Assembly: GCF_000974425.1 (NCBI RefSeq)
Contig: NZ_CP010429.1
Location: forward strand, 2,108,001 to 2,172,000
From: Spirosoma radiotolerans
GTDB lineage: Bacteria; Bacteroidota; Bacteroidia; Cytophagales; Spirosomataceae
Direction: 5' to 3'
DNA: 64,000 nt
Shown: positions 17,162-25,307 of the stretch, one piece after another
Numbering within the stretch: the first letter of the stretch is position 1
Layout of the letters: each line of letters opens with the position of its first letter
The notes under the pieces: generated by a model
The model's database searches: none
Seen by the model: the letters and a program-made list of their open reading frames with translations, nothing else
What the model was told of the DNA's origin: nothing
Program-made: the position numbers and the translations under genes

Positions 17162-17680
17162 ATGGAAGGACGGTATAGATATTACATGCTACTGTTTAGA
17201 ATGACTATGCTCATCTTTTTTATATGTCTTTTCTGTAAATTATTAACGTACTTTCCTACGCTCGATTTTTCTTTAGGCGCAGCACTATATATAGGATTTG
17301 CCTATTTACTGACAATTTTGGTTAGTAGTTTATTGGCGCGCTCCTTGATAACTGAGCGGTTTAATTTTACTTTATTAGAGCATGGCATTGAAGTCATCGA
17401 CTTACTCACTAGGCGAAGGAAGATTATTCCTGCTCATTCATTAAAGGGATTCAGCACAGGAACCCTTAAAAGACGATTTGATACCCTCGAACAAGTTGTT
17501 TTATATTGTGCTAACGGCGATGTGTATCCAATTGTCGAAAATAATTTTTACAATTTCAAGGCACTCCGAAACGCAATTAAACGGCATGGTAACCTACGGT
17601 TTTTGGGCAAGGAGGAGTTGAACTGGACTTTTACACTGGTCTTGAAGGATATGCTGAACAAACAGTATAAGTTCAGATAA
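17162..17680 (+). CDS. hypothetical membrane protein with PH-like tail (cassette 5)
   Basis: A 172-residue protein with two N-terminal membrane segments (about 13-31 and 38-62) and a cytoplasmic C-terminal ~105 residues. The tail (FTLLEHGIEVIDLLTRRRKI, then strands and VYPIVENNFYNFKALRNAI) resembles a bacterial PH-like fold. No family assigned. Confidence 0.65.
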   Translation: MEGRYRYYMLLFRMTMLIFFICLFCKLLTYFPTLDFSLGAALYIGFAYLLTILVSSLLARSLITERFNFTLLEHGIEVIDLLTRRRKIIPAHSLKGFSTGTLKRRFDTLEQVVLYCANGDVYPIVENNFYNFKALRNAIKRHGNLRFLGKEELNWTFTLVLKDMLNKQYKFR

Positions 17681-17762
17681 CAAATCGGATTTGTGCGTTG
17701 TGGTTCGCTCGGCGTAGGTAGGCTTCCTGCGACAGGACTCGCGTCCCGTCGGCGGGCCGACA

Positions 17763-17848
17763 GCCCAACCAAACAGGGGTGTAAAGGTTTAGGCGGTTCG
17801 TGTTCAGTGGCGTAACTCGCTCTCCATCAACCCCTGTTGGCGTTGGGT
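17763..17848 (+). repeat. attC-like site 5
   Basis: R'' GCCCAAC at 17763, R' GTTGGGT ending at 17848, arms ACAGGGGT/ACCCCTGT. The leader core GCGACA is at 17729 (34 bases). Downstream spacer cores are at 17886, 17942 and 17995. No ORF is found before site 6, so cassette 6 is gene-less. Confidence 0.8.
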
Positions 17849-18150
17849 GAACAGAGGCATAAAGTGTTCGTGTGCCAGCGTCTCGGCGACAGGCCACACG
17901 TCCCGAAACAGGGCGGTTTTTTACTCGTTGGTCGGCTCCCGTTGACAGGCCAACCACCCCCAATTTGGGCTTTGACAGGTTGGGCAGCTACCTTGCGACA
18001 GCGGAAACGCGCTCGTTTTTCGGCTCGGCCAAAGCGGATTCGGTGCGTTTGTTGGGCTTCGCACTTGGTGTACAAGCGGTTGTGTGTGTTGCTCGCTCCG
18101 CGTGGGTAGGCTACTTGTGACAGGAAGCGCGTCCCGAAGGAGGCTTGGCA

Positions 18151-18236
18151 GCCCAACCAAACAGGGGTGTAAAGGTGCAAGTGGTTTGTGTTCAGTAAAC
18201 TTCCGCCCTCACCATCAACCCCTGTGGGTGGCGGGT
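18151..18236 (+). repeat. attC-like site 6 (R' degenerate)
   Basis: R'' GCCCAAC at 18151 and arms ACAGGGGT/ACCCCTGT are intact, but the R' position reads GGCGGGT. The leader core is at 18117 (34 bases). The ~300 bases to site 7 hold spacer repeats and no gene. Confidence 0.75.
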
Positions 18237-18538
18237 GGCGGGAACATAATGGGCGTGTAAGGCGGGTTACCTGCGACAGGGGAGCCGCCCCGACAGACAG
18301 CTTTTGGGCTCGTTGGGTAGCTTCCGGTCGACAGGCCAGCCGCCCCAGTGGTTTACTTTGACCGGCGTGGTCGGGTTACGGTCGACAAGCCAACCGCCCA
18401 CAAGGGTGGTTGGGCAAAGCGGATGAGGTGCGTTGATCAGCTTCGCCCGTCGGTATAGAAATCGGATTGTGCGTTGTTGTCCGCTCCGCGTGGGCGGGCT
18501 TCCGGCGACAAGATGCACGTCCCGCAGGAGGGTTTGCA

Positions 18539-18624
18539 ACCCAACCAAACAGGGGTGTAAAGGTTCAAGTGGCTTTTGTTGAGGCAAGTCGTCTAATCCC
18601 CATCAACCCCTGTGGTCGTTGGGT
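18539..18624 (+). repeat. attC-like site 7
   Basis: R'' ACCCAAC at 18539, R' GTTGGGT ending at 18624, arms ACAGGGGT/ACCCCTGT. The ~450 bases to site 8 contain several spacer-repeat units and no credible gene; antisense open frames there span the repeats. Confidence 0.8.
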
Positions 18625-19073
18625 GTTCCGGCCAAGCAGAAAAGGCGTGTTTGCCGGGCTCGGTCGACACGAGATACGTAGTGACATGCCGACTTTAGGT
18701 CTCGATTTCGGTCTCTCCGGCGACAGAGGGAACGCCCCGGCTGGGTAGGCTTCGGCCCGTTATTCGGTTTTGGTCGACACGAGAAGCGCCCCGACAGGCC
18801 ATCTTTTGAACTCGTTTGCTACGTAGCGTCGATAGGGCAACCGCCCCGAAGTGAAACGGAGCCTGGGTTGGGTCTGACACGAGCAACGTCCCGGTTGGCA
18901 AACTAAAAGCGAATAGGACGTAGCGTTCGACAGGCCAAGCATCTTGACTAGGACGTGTGAAACAACGTAGCGGAAAGGTTTCGCTCGGGCCTGGAAAGCG
19001 GATTGTGCGTTTTGCCCGCTCCGCGTGGGGTCGCTTTCGGTCGACAGGGAGCACGTCCCGAAGGAGCGTTGCA

Positions 19074-19158
19074 GCCCAACCAAACGAGGGTGTAAAGGTG
19101 CAAGTAACGTGCTGAAGTGAGCTAATTTGAGCACCATCAGCCCTCGGGGGCGTTGGGT
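19074..19158 (+). repeat. attC-like site 8
   Basis: R'' GCCCAAC at 19074, R' GTTGGGT ending at 19158, arms CGAGGG/CCCTCG. Spacer repeats follow up to the gene at 19350. Confidence 0.8.
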
Positions 19159-19349
19159 GATCACAACAGCCAATAGCATAGTGGTCGGCTTGTGTGCGAC
19201 AGGCGATACGGTCTGAGACAGGACGCTTTGGCTCATAGGTCAGCTTCGGTCGACACGAGAATTGCTCCAATTGGACAAGTCAAAAAGTACATTTGCCACG
19301 TAGCGTGTGACAAAGGAAACGCCTGTTGAAGGTCGCTTTTAGAAAAAAA

Positions 19350-19766
19350 ATGAATGAAAAAAGGGTTTGGGGAGTCTTGGGAGTAGGATTAAACTACGAC
19401 ACTCAAAGTATTCACCCGGAAGACTTAACAGAAGTGGAGGAAAACAAAAAGCGTCATCCTCATAGGTTTTGGCGTGCGGTCTTTCTATGCGAGAACTACA
19501 ACGTAGCCAGTAAATATCTCACCATTAAAGATTATTTTGGCGAGTTCAGAGTGCTCAATGAAGCGTTCCACCCGATAGGGGAACAGCCTCTTTTTGACTT
19601 TGGCGAATATGTTCGATTAAAGAAGAAGCCGGACAAACTTAGAAAAGTGTTGCAAATCAACACTCACTCTCACTCAAAAATTGATGATTTGGTTTATCAT
19701 GTTGAAGTTGAGAATGGGGATTACTGGCGCTTTTATTGGTTTTACACACAATTAGAGAAGGTTTAG
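19350..19766 (+). CDS. hypothetical protein (cassette 9)
   Basis: A 138-residue soluble protein from the ATG at 19350 (a TTG at 19326 is in frame). It is rich in aromatic and basic residues (RFWRAVFLCENYN, YWRFYWFYTQ) and has a His/Ser stretch (THSHSK). No family recognised. It stops about 54 bases before site 9. Confidence 0.65.
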   Translation: MNEKRVWGVLGVGLNYDTQSIHPEDLTEVEENKKRHPHRFWRAVFLCENYNVASKYLTIKDYFGEFRVLNEAFHPIGEQPLFDFGEYVRLKKKPDKLRKVLQINTHSHSKIDDLVYHVEVENGDYWRFYWFYTQLEKV

Positions 19767-19819
19767 CTCATTGGGGCGGTTTCTGGCGACAGGATGCTCG
19801 CCTGTGAAGATGCTTGGCA

Positions 19820-19906
19820 GCCCAACCCAATGAGGGTGTAAAGGTTGACGTTACGTTTGTTATCTTGAGTTATTTCATCATCCATCAACCCTCATGGTCG
19901 TTGGGT
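19820..19906 (+). repeat. attC-like site 9
   Basis: R'' GCCCAAC at 19820, R' GTTGGGT ending at 19906, arms ATGAGGGT/ACCCTCAT perfectly complementary. Several spacer-repeat units fill the ~295 bases to the next gene. Confidence 0.8.
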
Positions 19907-20201
19907 GATGCAACAAGCAGAAAAACAACGTAGTGGTGGGCTTGCGTGCGACAGGGGTCACGGCTCAACAGACGGGCTTTTGAGGCTTCTACTCAAGCGT
20001 CGGTCGATAGGCCAAGCTTAAGGACAGGTCAGCGTTTTCTGGAGGGCTAGGTTGCGGGCGACACGAGACACTCGGGCGTTGACAGGCGCGTATCGGTTCG
20101 GTCGACACAAGGTACTTTTGCGGTGGGATGGCTCGAAAAGGTGGAAAGCTAACGCGTGGGGTTTCGCGCTAGTCAGTAATAAGTTTCGTAAACATTGAAT
20201 T

Positions 20202-20882
20202 ATGGCTACAGATAGCTTTAAAAATTTATCACCTACCAGCAGATGGGAAATTGTCAGGAATCATTTTTACCTTACGAAGCCCAATTACCAAGAATTTACG
20301 TCTAATCATGCGGAACATATCGAACGACATTTTTCAATTGCAACTGAGTGGGCACCACTGAGAAATTTTTTCTTCGAGAGGTTATGCGCGGCCGAATTTC
20401 ATTGGTTTTTTGTCCAAGGAATTGATGCTTTAATGAATGGTTTATACGTACCTGCCGTCTCATCCTTATTAAATGGTATTGAGGCAAGCCTAAGAATCAC
20501 AGTTGACCAAGTCAACAATCCCACTGGCGAGCTTATTGAATTATCACCATATAAAGTGTTAAGTAACAATCTAATAAAGGGAGCAAGAGACATTGGTATG
20601 CCAACTAATTGTTTGGCCTTCCCTGAAGAAGAAGAATTCGATCAAAAACTAGAGAGTCAAAAACCTAATAGAATTGATGTTGAGCTAGTTCGGCAAAGAA
20701 ACAATATATGTCATGGTAATATTTTAGAGTTTGTGAACAGAGATTTGGGTAAGGAAAACTCCTTTTTCACCCCTGTATCTTTAAGACAACTGTCTTTTCA
20801 GTTACTCGACATTTCAGGTAGTTGGGCCGAACAGATTGGAGAATATCGAAAGAATAGGAATTTGCTGCATTACGACAGGTAA
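20202..20882 (+). CDS. hypothetical protein with HEPN-like motif (cassette 10)
   Basis: A 226-residue, mostly helical protein. Near residue 165 it has RQRNNICHGN, which fits the R-x4-H catalytic motif of HEPN-domain ribonucleases, in the usual helix-turn context before the C-terminal helix. Many HEPN proteins are toxins or defence effectors. I see no antitoxin gene in the cassette, so this assignment rests on the motif alone. Confidence 0.6.
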   Translation: MATDSFKNLSPTSRWEIVRNHFYLTKPNYQEFTSNHAEHIERHFSIATEWAPLRNFFFERLCAAEFHWFFVQGIDALMNGLYVPAVSSLLNGIEASLRITVDQVNNPTGELIELSPYKVLSNNLIKGARDIGMPTNCLAFPEEEEFDQKLESQKPNRIDVELVRQRNNICHGNILEFVNRDLGKENSFFTPVSLRQLSFQLLDISGSWAEQIGEYRKNRNLLHYDR

Positions 20883-20967
20883 AATAGACCGTAGTTAAAA
20901 AATAGTCATCTCCGCGCGGGTTACTTTCCCGTCGACAGGACGCTCGTCCCGAAGTAGAGTTGGGGCA

Positions 20968-21053
20968 GCCTAGCCAAACGAGGGTGTAAAGGTGGAAACG
21001 GCGTTTGCTTAGTCTATTTGCTCGTTCACCATCAGCCTTCGGGGTCGTTGGGT
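20968..21053 (+). repeat. attC-like site 10
   Basis: R'' is altered (GCCTAGC at 20968), R' GTTGGGT ends at 21053, and the arms ACGAGGGT/GCCTTCG pair with wobbles. It closes the HEPN-like cassette and opens the large defence-like cassette. The ~390 bases to 21442 hold spacer repeats, then an AT-rich promoter region. Confidence 0.7.
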
Positions 21054-21402
21054 GCGCTAGACAGATATAAAAAGTTCATATGCCGGATCGCATGTGACAA
21101 GGTGCGCGTGCCGACAGGGCAGCTTTTGGGTTCGTTAGTCAGGTTTCAGTTGACACAAGAATCGCCGAGTTGGGCAAGCCAAAAACGGGTTGACAAAGTA
21201 GCGTGCGATAGGGCGAATGCCCCACAACAACGCGCAAAAGGCTTCACGCTAAGCGATACTGTTGCCCACTATCAGTAGATTAGGGGTTGCCACTACGTAG
21301 CCATCACTTTGTTTCTTGGTCAATACGAAACTGGCCGACTATCATCCTTTTTCAATTCCTCAACAGGACCATGGTAACAAGTGAATAAATGTGTAGATTC
21401 AA

Positions 21403-21410
21403 TACATTTG
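21403..21410 (+). promoter_or_regulatory. candidate -7 element of the four-gene cassette
   Basis: TACATTTG matches TAnnTTTG and lies 32 bases before the ATG at 21443. A cassette of this size would need its own promoter. No convincing -33 TTG was seen. Confidence 0.35.
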
Positions 21411-21442
21411 TGTGGAAGTGTCGCTCAAACCAAGAATAACAG

Positions 21443-24064
21443 ATGGAAGTCCTTCAACCTGTACGTAATAAAGTGCCTTTTAAAGTCTCTGCGAGAACTG
21501 CGAGGCTTATTGGGCGCGAAAATATTGCGACTTCAAAAGGAGCGATCATTGAGTTGGTCAAAAACGGTTACGATGCCGATAGTGCAGTAAGTATTGTATA
21601 TTTTGATAACAGGTATTCCAGTCTTTTACAGGAAATAAACCAAGCCCGTTATGATGAGTTGGTTTTAATGGAAGTGCCCGAAGCCCTACTCTTGCAGGTA
21701 TATGAAAAACGGGAGGAGGATTATTATATCAAATTAGAGCTGAATGATGAGGTACGTTCCGAATTGAGAAAGCACCTCGCTAAACTAGCCACTTTATATA
21801 TCATTGATTGTGGCGAAGGCATGACCCAGAAGATCATCAGAGATCATTGGATGACGATAGGTACTGATAATAAAGCAAATAATGTTTTTACCAAAAATGG
21901 GCGTGTTAAAGCAGGTGCTAAAGGTATTGGACGATTTGCTTTAGATAAACTTGGTAATAAATGTGAAATGACGACCATCTTTAATCCGGACAATCATTTA
22001 CCGGATGTTGATGAAGAAGATAACCTTACTGGCTTTAGTGGATATCAATGGGTGGTTAATTGGGAAGATTTCGAAGGTGCATTCAAAACTATAGATACGG
22101 TTAACGCAGAACTAACAGGTTTGTATTCAACTTCTTTGAAAGAAGAACTCAATGATATCCGTCCCCCTATTGACTTTTCTAAAATCAACGGTGATAAAAG
22201 TTTTGATTTTGGGACGATCTTAAAAATATCTGACCTCCGTGAAAACTGGGAAGATTATTTTGTGCAACAAGTCTATTCGGATTTGGAAGTTTTAGTTCCT
22301 CCAAAAGAAAGTGGTGGATTTGAAATTTATGTATTTAGCGCAGCTGACCCGAATAAGTATGGGGAAGTTTTAGGTTCAATTTGCGATGATTATGATTACA
22401 AGGTACAAGCCACCGCTGATGACAAGCAAAATGTGAAGATTACAGTCTTTCGTAGGGAGTACGATGTAGACCTTATTGATCCCGAACTATTTAACAGGGA
22501 GGCAATGAAGGTGTTTCCATATCGAAAAGAGGATTTTGTTAAAGGCGAATGGGTACGTGATACCACTTTCTCTAAGTTAATACCGGGTTTTTCTGCAAAA
22601 GACCAAGATAATGTTTTTGCTGACATTGGCTTATTTGATTTCAGTTTTTATTTCTTGAAAAGAACTACCTCTTCGCCGGATGCAAATCGTTTTTTCTATC
22701 GTCGCTTTCAATCAAATCAGCGTCGTGATTGGCTGGACAAATTCGGTGGTATAAAACTATTTCGAGATAATTTCAGAGTTCGCCCTTACGGTGAGACCAA
22801 GGATGTTGCCTTTGATTGGCTTGGCCTCGGCAACCGAAAATCTGCCAGCCCTGCTGGTATAGCAAAGGAGGAGGGCGGTTATCGAGTCGAGCCTGAAAAC
22901 GTAGCGGGTGCTGTAAAAATCTCCCGACTTACCAATGTTAACTTTGAAGATAAGTCTAGCCGCGAAGGTCTACAGGAAAACAAAACATTCCAGATATTCA
23001 AACAATTACTGGCAGCAGTCATTAATGTTTTTGAAATTGACCGGGCAAATATTGCCCGAGAAATGGCAGCCTATGACAATGTGAAGTTCGGTCCTGAGCG
23101 TGACAGAAAGAAAGCAGAGGAACTGGCCAAGCGAATACTAGCAGCCAGCAGAGCAAAAAAAGAACGTGCTGCAAATTCTGGAGCAAATAAACAGCCTACG
23201 CCTGCGGGTGGTCCTCAACAACAAGAGCCTGTCGCTGTTGATGCGGAAAAAGAAATATTAGCAGGAGAGATTGAGCGTAAAGAAGAGGAGATCGAAAAAC
23301 TCAAGGAAGAACAAAAGCTGCTACGTGGTCTAGCAAGTAGTGGGATTGTCTTAGCCTCATTCAGCCACGATTTGAGTAAACTAAATGATGTTTTAAGTTC
23401 CCGTGTCGATAAACTCCGAAATCTTTTATTAGAGCGATTGCCAGAACAGGATTTTGAAGGTGTTTCTGATCGCAAAAATCCGTTTGCTCAGTTAGAAAAG
23501 TTCAAAAAACAGGATGCAAAAATGCAAAACTGGTTGAACTTCTCTCTTGGCGTAGCACGAAAAGATAAACGAAAGCGAAAACAACTGTTTTTTGTAACAT
23601 ACTTCAATGATCTAAAGAATGATTGGTCGACGGTGTTCAATTACCGGGGTATCCAGATGGATACTACTGCGATCGATAATCTGGAGATGCGAGTTTTTGA
23701 AATAGATTTTGATAGCATTTTCAATAATCTGTTAATCAATTCGATCGATGCGTTCAATATTGCAACAGCTAATAGGGCTCGTTTGATTACATTAAAAGCC
23801 TTTGAAACTTCAAAAGAAGTTATTGTTGAATATTACGACAACGGGCCGGGGCTATCTCCAGATATTACCCAACCAGAACGGATATTCGAAGAAATGTATA
23901 CAACGAAGCGAGACGAACACACAGGCGAGGAAACAGGTACTGGCCTTGGGATGTGGTTGGTCAAATCGATAGTTGAAGAAAATGATGGTGGCGTTCGTTT
24001 GTTATTTCCGCAAGAAGGGTTTGGTATTAGGATATCATTCCCACTAAAATTCAAGAAGAAGTAG
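21443..24064 (+). CDS. dual GHKL protein: MORC/Hsp90-like ATPase fused to a histidine kinase
   Basis: An 873-residue cytoplasmic protein with two separate GHKL ATP-binding modules. The N-terminal one has the N-box (E37, N41, D44), DCGEG (122-126) and GAKGIGRFALDKLG (158-171), as in MORC/MutL/Hsp90-type ATPases. A coiled coil (about 552-632) follows. The C-terminal part is histidine-kinase-like: a SHDL phosphoacceptor helix (H642), then HATPase_c with NNLLINSIDA (761-770), DNGPGL (799-804) and GTGLGMWLV (832-840). No sensor or membrane segment is present. The next gene starts directly after its stop and encodes the likely cognate receiver. It probably senses an intracellular ligand or DNA state. 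Confidence 0.85.
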   Translation: MEVLQPVRNKVPFKVSARTARLIGRENIATSKGAIIELVKNGYDADSAVSIVYFDNRYSSLLQEINQARYDELVLMEVPEALLLQVYEKREEDYYIKLELNDEVRSELRKHLAKLATLYIIDCGEGMTQKIIRDHWMTIGTDNKANNVFTKNGRVKAGAKGIGRFALDKLGNKCEMTTIFNPDNHLPDVDEEDNLTGFSGYQWVVNWEDFEGAFKTIDTVNAELTGLYSTSLKEELNDIRPPIDFSKINGDKSFDFGTILKISDLRENWEDYFVQQVYSDLEVLVPPKESGGFEIYVFSAADPNKYGEVLGSICDDYDYKVQATADDKQNVKITVFRREYDVDLIDPELFNREAMKVFPYRKEDFVKGEWVRDTTFSKLIPGFSAKDQDNVFADIGLFDFSFYFLKRTTSSPDANRFFYRRFQSNQRRDWLDKFGGIKLFRDNFRVRPYGETKDVAFDWLGLGNRKSASPAGIAKEEGGYRVEPENVAGAVKISRLTNVNFEDKSSREGLQENKTFQIFKQLLAAVINVFEIDRANIAREMAAYDNVKFGPERDRKKAEELAKRILAASRAKKERAANSGANKQPTPAGGPQQQEPVAVDAEKEILAGEIERKEEEIEKLKEEQKLLRGLASSGIVLASFSHDLSKLNDVLSSRVDKLRNLLLERLPEQDFEGVSDRKNPFAQLEKFKKQDAKMQNWLNFSLGVARKDKRKRKQLFFVTYFNDLKNDWSTVFNYRGIQMDTTAIDNLEMRVFEIDFDSIFNNLLINSIDAFNIATANRARLITLKAFETSKEVIVEYYDNGPGLSPDITQPERIFEEMYTTKRDEHTGEETGTGLGMWLVKSIVEENDGGVRLLFPQEGFGIRISFPLKFKKK

Positions 24065-24742
24065 ATGTATAAGATACTATTTGTTGATGAGGAAGAGGAT
24101 GTGTTCGAACATTTTCTTGATTATGTGGAAGCATCACCTCTCAATGCGGAATTTGAAGTTATCACGGAACTCCCGCTTCCAGAATTGGATGAAATGCTCG
24201 ACTTAGTGGTCAAACACTCTCCTGATGCACTAATCACCGATTTTATGCTTAATGAAGCTAAAGTCGACATTAAGTACAATGTTCCTTACAACGGATCGGC
24301 GCTTGTTCAAGCGTTCACAGAGTTAAGACAAGATTTTCCATGCTTTATTCTAACCTCGTTCGACGATCAAGCTATTAATCAAAGCGATGACGTTAATATT
24401 GTTTATATTAAAAATATTCTTCATGCTGACTCTGAAAAGCAGACGAAAGCTAGGGCTTCATTTTTGGAACGTGTAAAAAAACAGATTAATCACTATCGGA
24501 CGCGCATTGAAGAAAAAGAGTCACGTTTGACGGAGTTAATTAAATTGCGTGAAGAAGGGGGTGCAGATATCATAGACGAAAAAGAATTAATCGAATTAGA
24601 TGATTTTCTAGAAAAAAGTATCGATAAGAAAAGTATAGTCCCTTCAGAGTTTAAACAATTGTCAAATACTCAGCGCTTAAGTCAAGTTTTATCGAAGATG
24701 GATGAAATGTTAAATAAAATTAATAGTGGAGATGGCAAATAA
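24065..24742 (+). CDS. response-regulator-like protein without DNA-binding domain
   Basis: A 225-residue protein. Residues 1-120 fit a receiver domain: acidic pair near D8, phosphoacceptor D59 in LITDFM, the Thr/Ser switch (T97) and K116 in YIKN. The remainder is a charged coiled-coil or helical region and there is no HTH. It begins immediately after the stop of the kinase-like gene and overlaps the HNH gene by 11 bases. It probably relays a phosphorylation signal to the nuclease or methylase. Confidence 0.8.
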   Translation: MYKILFVDEEEDVFEHFLDYVEASPLNAEFEVITELPLPELDEMLDLVVKHSPDALITDFMLNEAKVDIKYNVPYNGSALVQAFTELRQDFPCFILTSFDDQAINQSDDVNIVYIKNILHADSEKQTKARASFLERVKKQINHYRTRIEEKESRLTELIKLREEGGADIIDEKELIELDDFLEKSIDKKSIVPSEFKQLSNTQRLSQVLSKMDEMLNKINSGDGK

Positions 24743-25307
24743 TTTTAGAAATCACCACCCTAAACGAACTTGCACAAAAACTTACAAAAGTTACCGGTTG
24801 TTTAAACTCGATTTGGCAAAAGATTTTCAAAACAGATGTGGCTATACAGATTCTTCTGATTGCTGGTTTGGAGGAGCTGGTAATTTTCATATTGATCATT
24901 TTATTCCGTGGAAAAAATATCCTGCGAAACCAAATCTAAAAACAGATTACTCTAACTTGGTATATTGTTGCTCCTATGTCAATATACTTAAATCTAATGA
25001 CGAAACGGACTATATAGACCCTTGCAATGTTGACTTCAATCTGCACTTCTCAAGAGATGCAACTGGTAATATTGTCGCTAATAAAAATTCCTCTTCTGCT
25101 CAATATATGTATAAACAACTGAAACTGTATTTACAACGTTACCAGATCGTTTGGATGCTTGACAATATAAATGATCGCATGGAGAAACTTGAAGCTGCAA
25201 TAAATGATCCCAAAAACGCACAATTAAAGGCAGACCTACAGGGTATTCACAGTGAATTGGGCGTAGAGCTTCGTTCATATTTAAAGTATTTGAGTGCACA
25301 TCAGTGA
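24732..25307 (+). CDS. HNH endonuclease-like protein
   Basis: A 191-residue protein from the ATG at 24732 (a GTG at 24726 is in frame). The HNH core is FHIDHFIPW (H53, D55, H56), with SNLVYCC (N75) and a following NILKSN. The zinc-knuckle Cys pairs found in many HNH enzymes are incomplete (RCGYT and CCSYVN). The C-terminal half is helical. As the only nuclease fold in the cassette it is the likely restriction or effector subunit. It overlaps both neighbours. Confidence 0.8.
   Translation: MANNFRNHHPKRTCTKTYKSYRLFKLDLAKDFQNRCGYTDSSDCWFGGAGNFHIDHFIPWKKYPAKPNLKTDYSNLVYCCSYVNILKSNDETDYIDPCNVDFNLHFSRDATGNIVANKNSSSAQYMYKQLKLYLQRYQIVWMLDNINDRMEKLEAAINDPKNAQLKADLQGIHSELGVELRSYLKYLSAHQ

Noticed and set aside
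21443-25307. Detocs-type or other named two-component defence system
   Set aside because: The kinase/receiver pair fits loosely, but the companion HNH nuclease and DNA methylase do not match the effectors I know for it.
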